Positions 4,946-5,154 of a stretch of DNA of 5,154 bases are shown piece after piece (within the stretch, counting starts at the first letter, position 1; every line of letters begins with the position of its first letter). The translations under genes and the position numbers were made by a program. A model generated the notes under the pieces. It made no database searches and was not told the DNA's origin. It saw nothing but the letters and a program-made list of their open reading frames with translations. The stretch lies in the NCBI GenBank assembly GCA_003161495.1, contig PMOP01000325.1, positions 1-5,154 on the forward strand, in the 5' to 3' direction. The DNA is from Acidobacteriota bacterium. Its GTDB lineage: Bacteria > Acidobacteriota > Terriglobia > Acidiferrales > UBA7541.

Positions 4946-5154
4946 ACGTAGGGCCCAAGCGCAGCTTCCGCCTGCGCGGCGCGCCAACCCAAAGATGCTC
5001 CCAACTGCTCGAAGTATACTCGCAAATCCTTTGGCAGCGGAGCGCGAACTTCCACCCAGGCGCCCGTCGACGGATGCGAAAATCCGATGCGCGCCGCGTG
5101 CAGAAAATTTCGCTCAAGAAGAGGCAGGTTCCGCGTGCCGGCGCGCAGGCTGCG
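4942..5154 (-). CDS. RluA-family pseudouridine synthase, C-terminal end (partial)
   Basis: The last 70 residues and the stop codon (TGA 4944-4942) are in the window; the gene continues beyond base 5154. Residues LLERNFLHAARIGFSHP followed by VEVRAPLPKDL match the end of the RluA/RluC/RluD catalytic domain (compare 'RQ.LHA..L...HP' and 'APLP.D' in that family), including the final strand and helix. These enzymes convert specific uridines in 23S rRNA (or tRNA, for RluA) to pseudouridine in the cytoplasm. The catalytic Asp and any S4 domain would lie outside the window, so the subtype cannot be told. The final 20 residues, rich in Ala, look like a lineage-specific tail. Its stop overlaps the start of vWA gene 3 by four bases, which places both in one transcript. 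Confidence 0.87.
   Translation of the reverse strand, partial: RSLRAGTRNLPLLERNFLHAARIGFSHPSTGAWVEVRAPLPKDLRVYFEQLGASLGWRAAQAEAALGPYV

Noticed and set aside
4400..4951. 183-codon plus-strand frame opposite vWA gene 3
   Set aside because: Antisense shadow; no family features and no ribosome binding site.

Overview
The window most likely comes from an acidobacterium. It carries three paralogues of the VWFA-related protein type that is typical of Acidobacteriota (the TIGR03436-like architecture: export signal, 'DF.V.EDG..Q.I..FS' lead-in, von Willebrand A fold, and a terminal 'QYxxxYS...GYY' block). This assignment rests on recognising the family by eye; no taxonomic search was run.

Layout. 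(1) 1-1098, plus strand: the C-terminal part of a UvrD/RecB-type helicase that ends in a RecB-family nuclease domain with a four-cysteine iron-sulfur staple. Its start lies upstream of the window. (2) 1099-1665: a 567-base stretch with no convincing protein gene but rich in structure. It holds a REP-like inverted doublet (1103-1201), a candidate small RNA on the minus strand with its own promoter-like boxes and intrinsic terminator (about 1258-1447), and a nested GC-rich palindrome (1533-1619). (3) 1666-2745, minus: exported vWA protein 1, whose metal site (MIDAS) is degenerate. (4) 2868-3800, plus: exported vWA protein 2, with an intact metal site and a strong ribosome binding site. It is divergent from protein 1 across 122 bases. 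(5) 3801-3895: a second REP-like doublet between convergent genes, which probably also acts as a two-way terminator. (6) 3896-4945, minus: exported vWA protein 3, with an intact metal site. (7) 4942-5154, minus: the C-terminal end of an RluA-family pseudouridine synthase, whose stop codon overlaps the start of vWA protein 3 (ATGA).

How the parts relate. The three vWA proteins are clearly paralogues, all predicted to be exported, and probably work in the cell envelope or outside it; their ligands are unknown. The helicase-nuclease (DNA end processing) and the pseudouridine synthase (rRNA modification) look like unrelated housekeeping neighbours, although the synthase shares a transcript with vWA protein 3. 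The less ordinary content is between the genes: two GTAG-flanked double-hairpin repeats of similar design but different core sequence, and the candidate small RNA locus.
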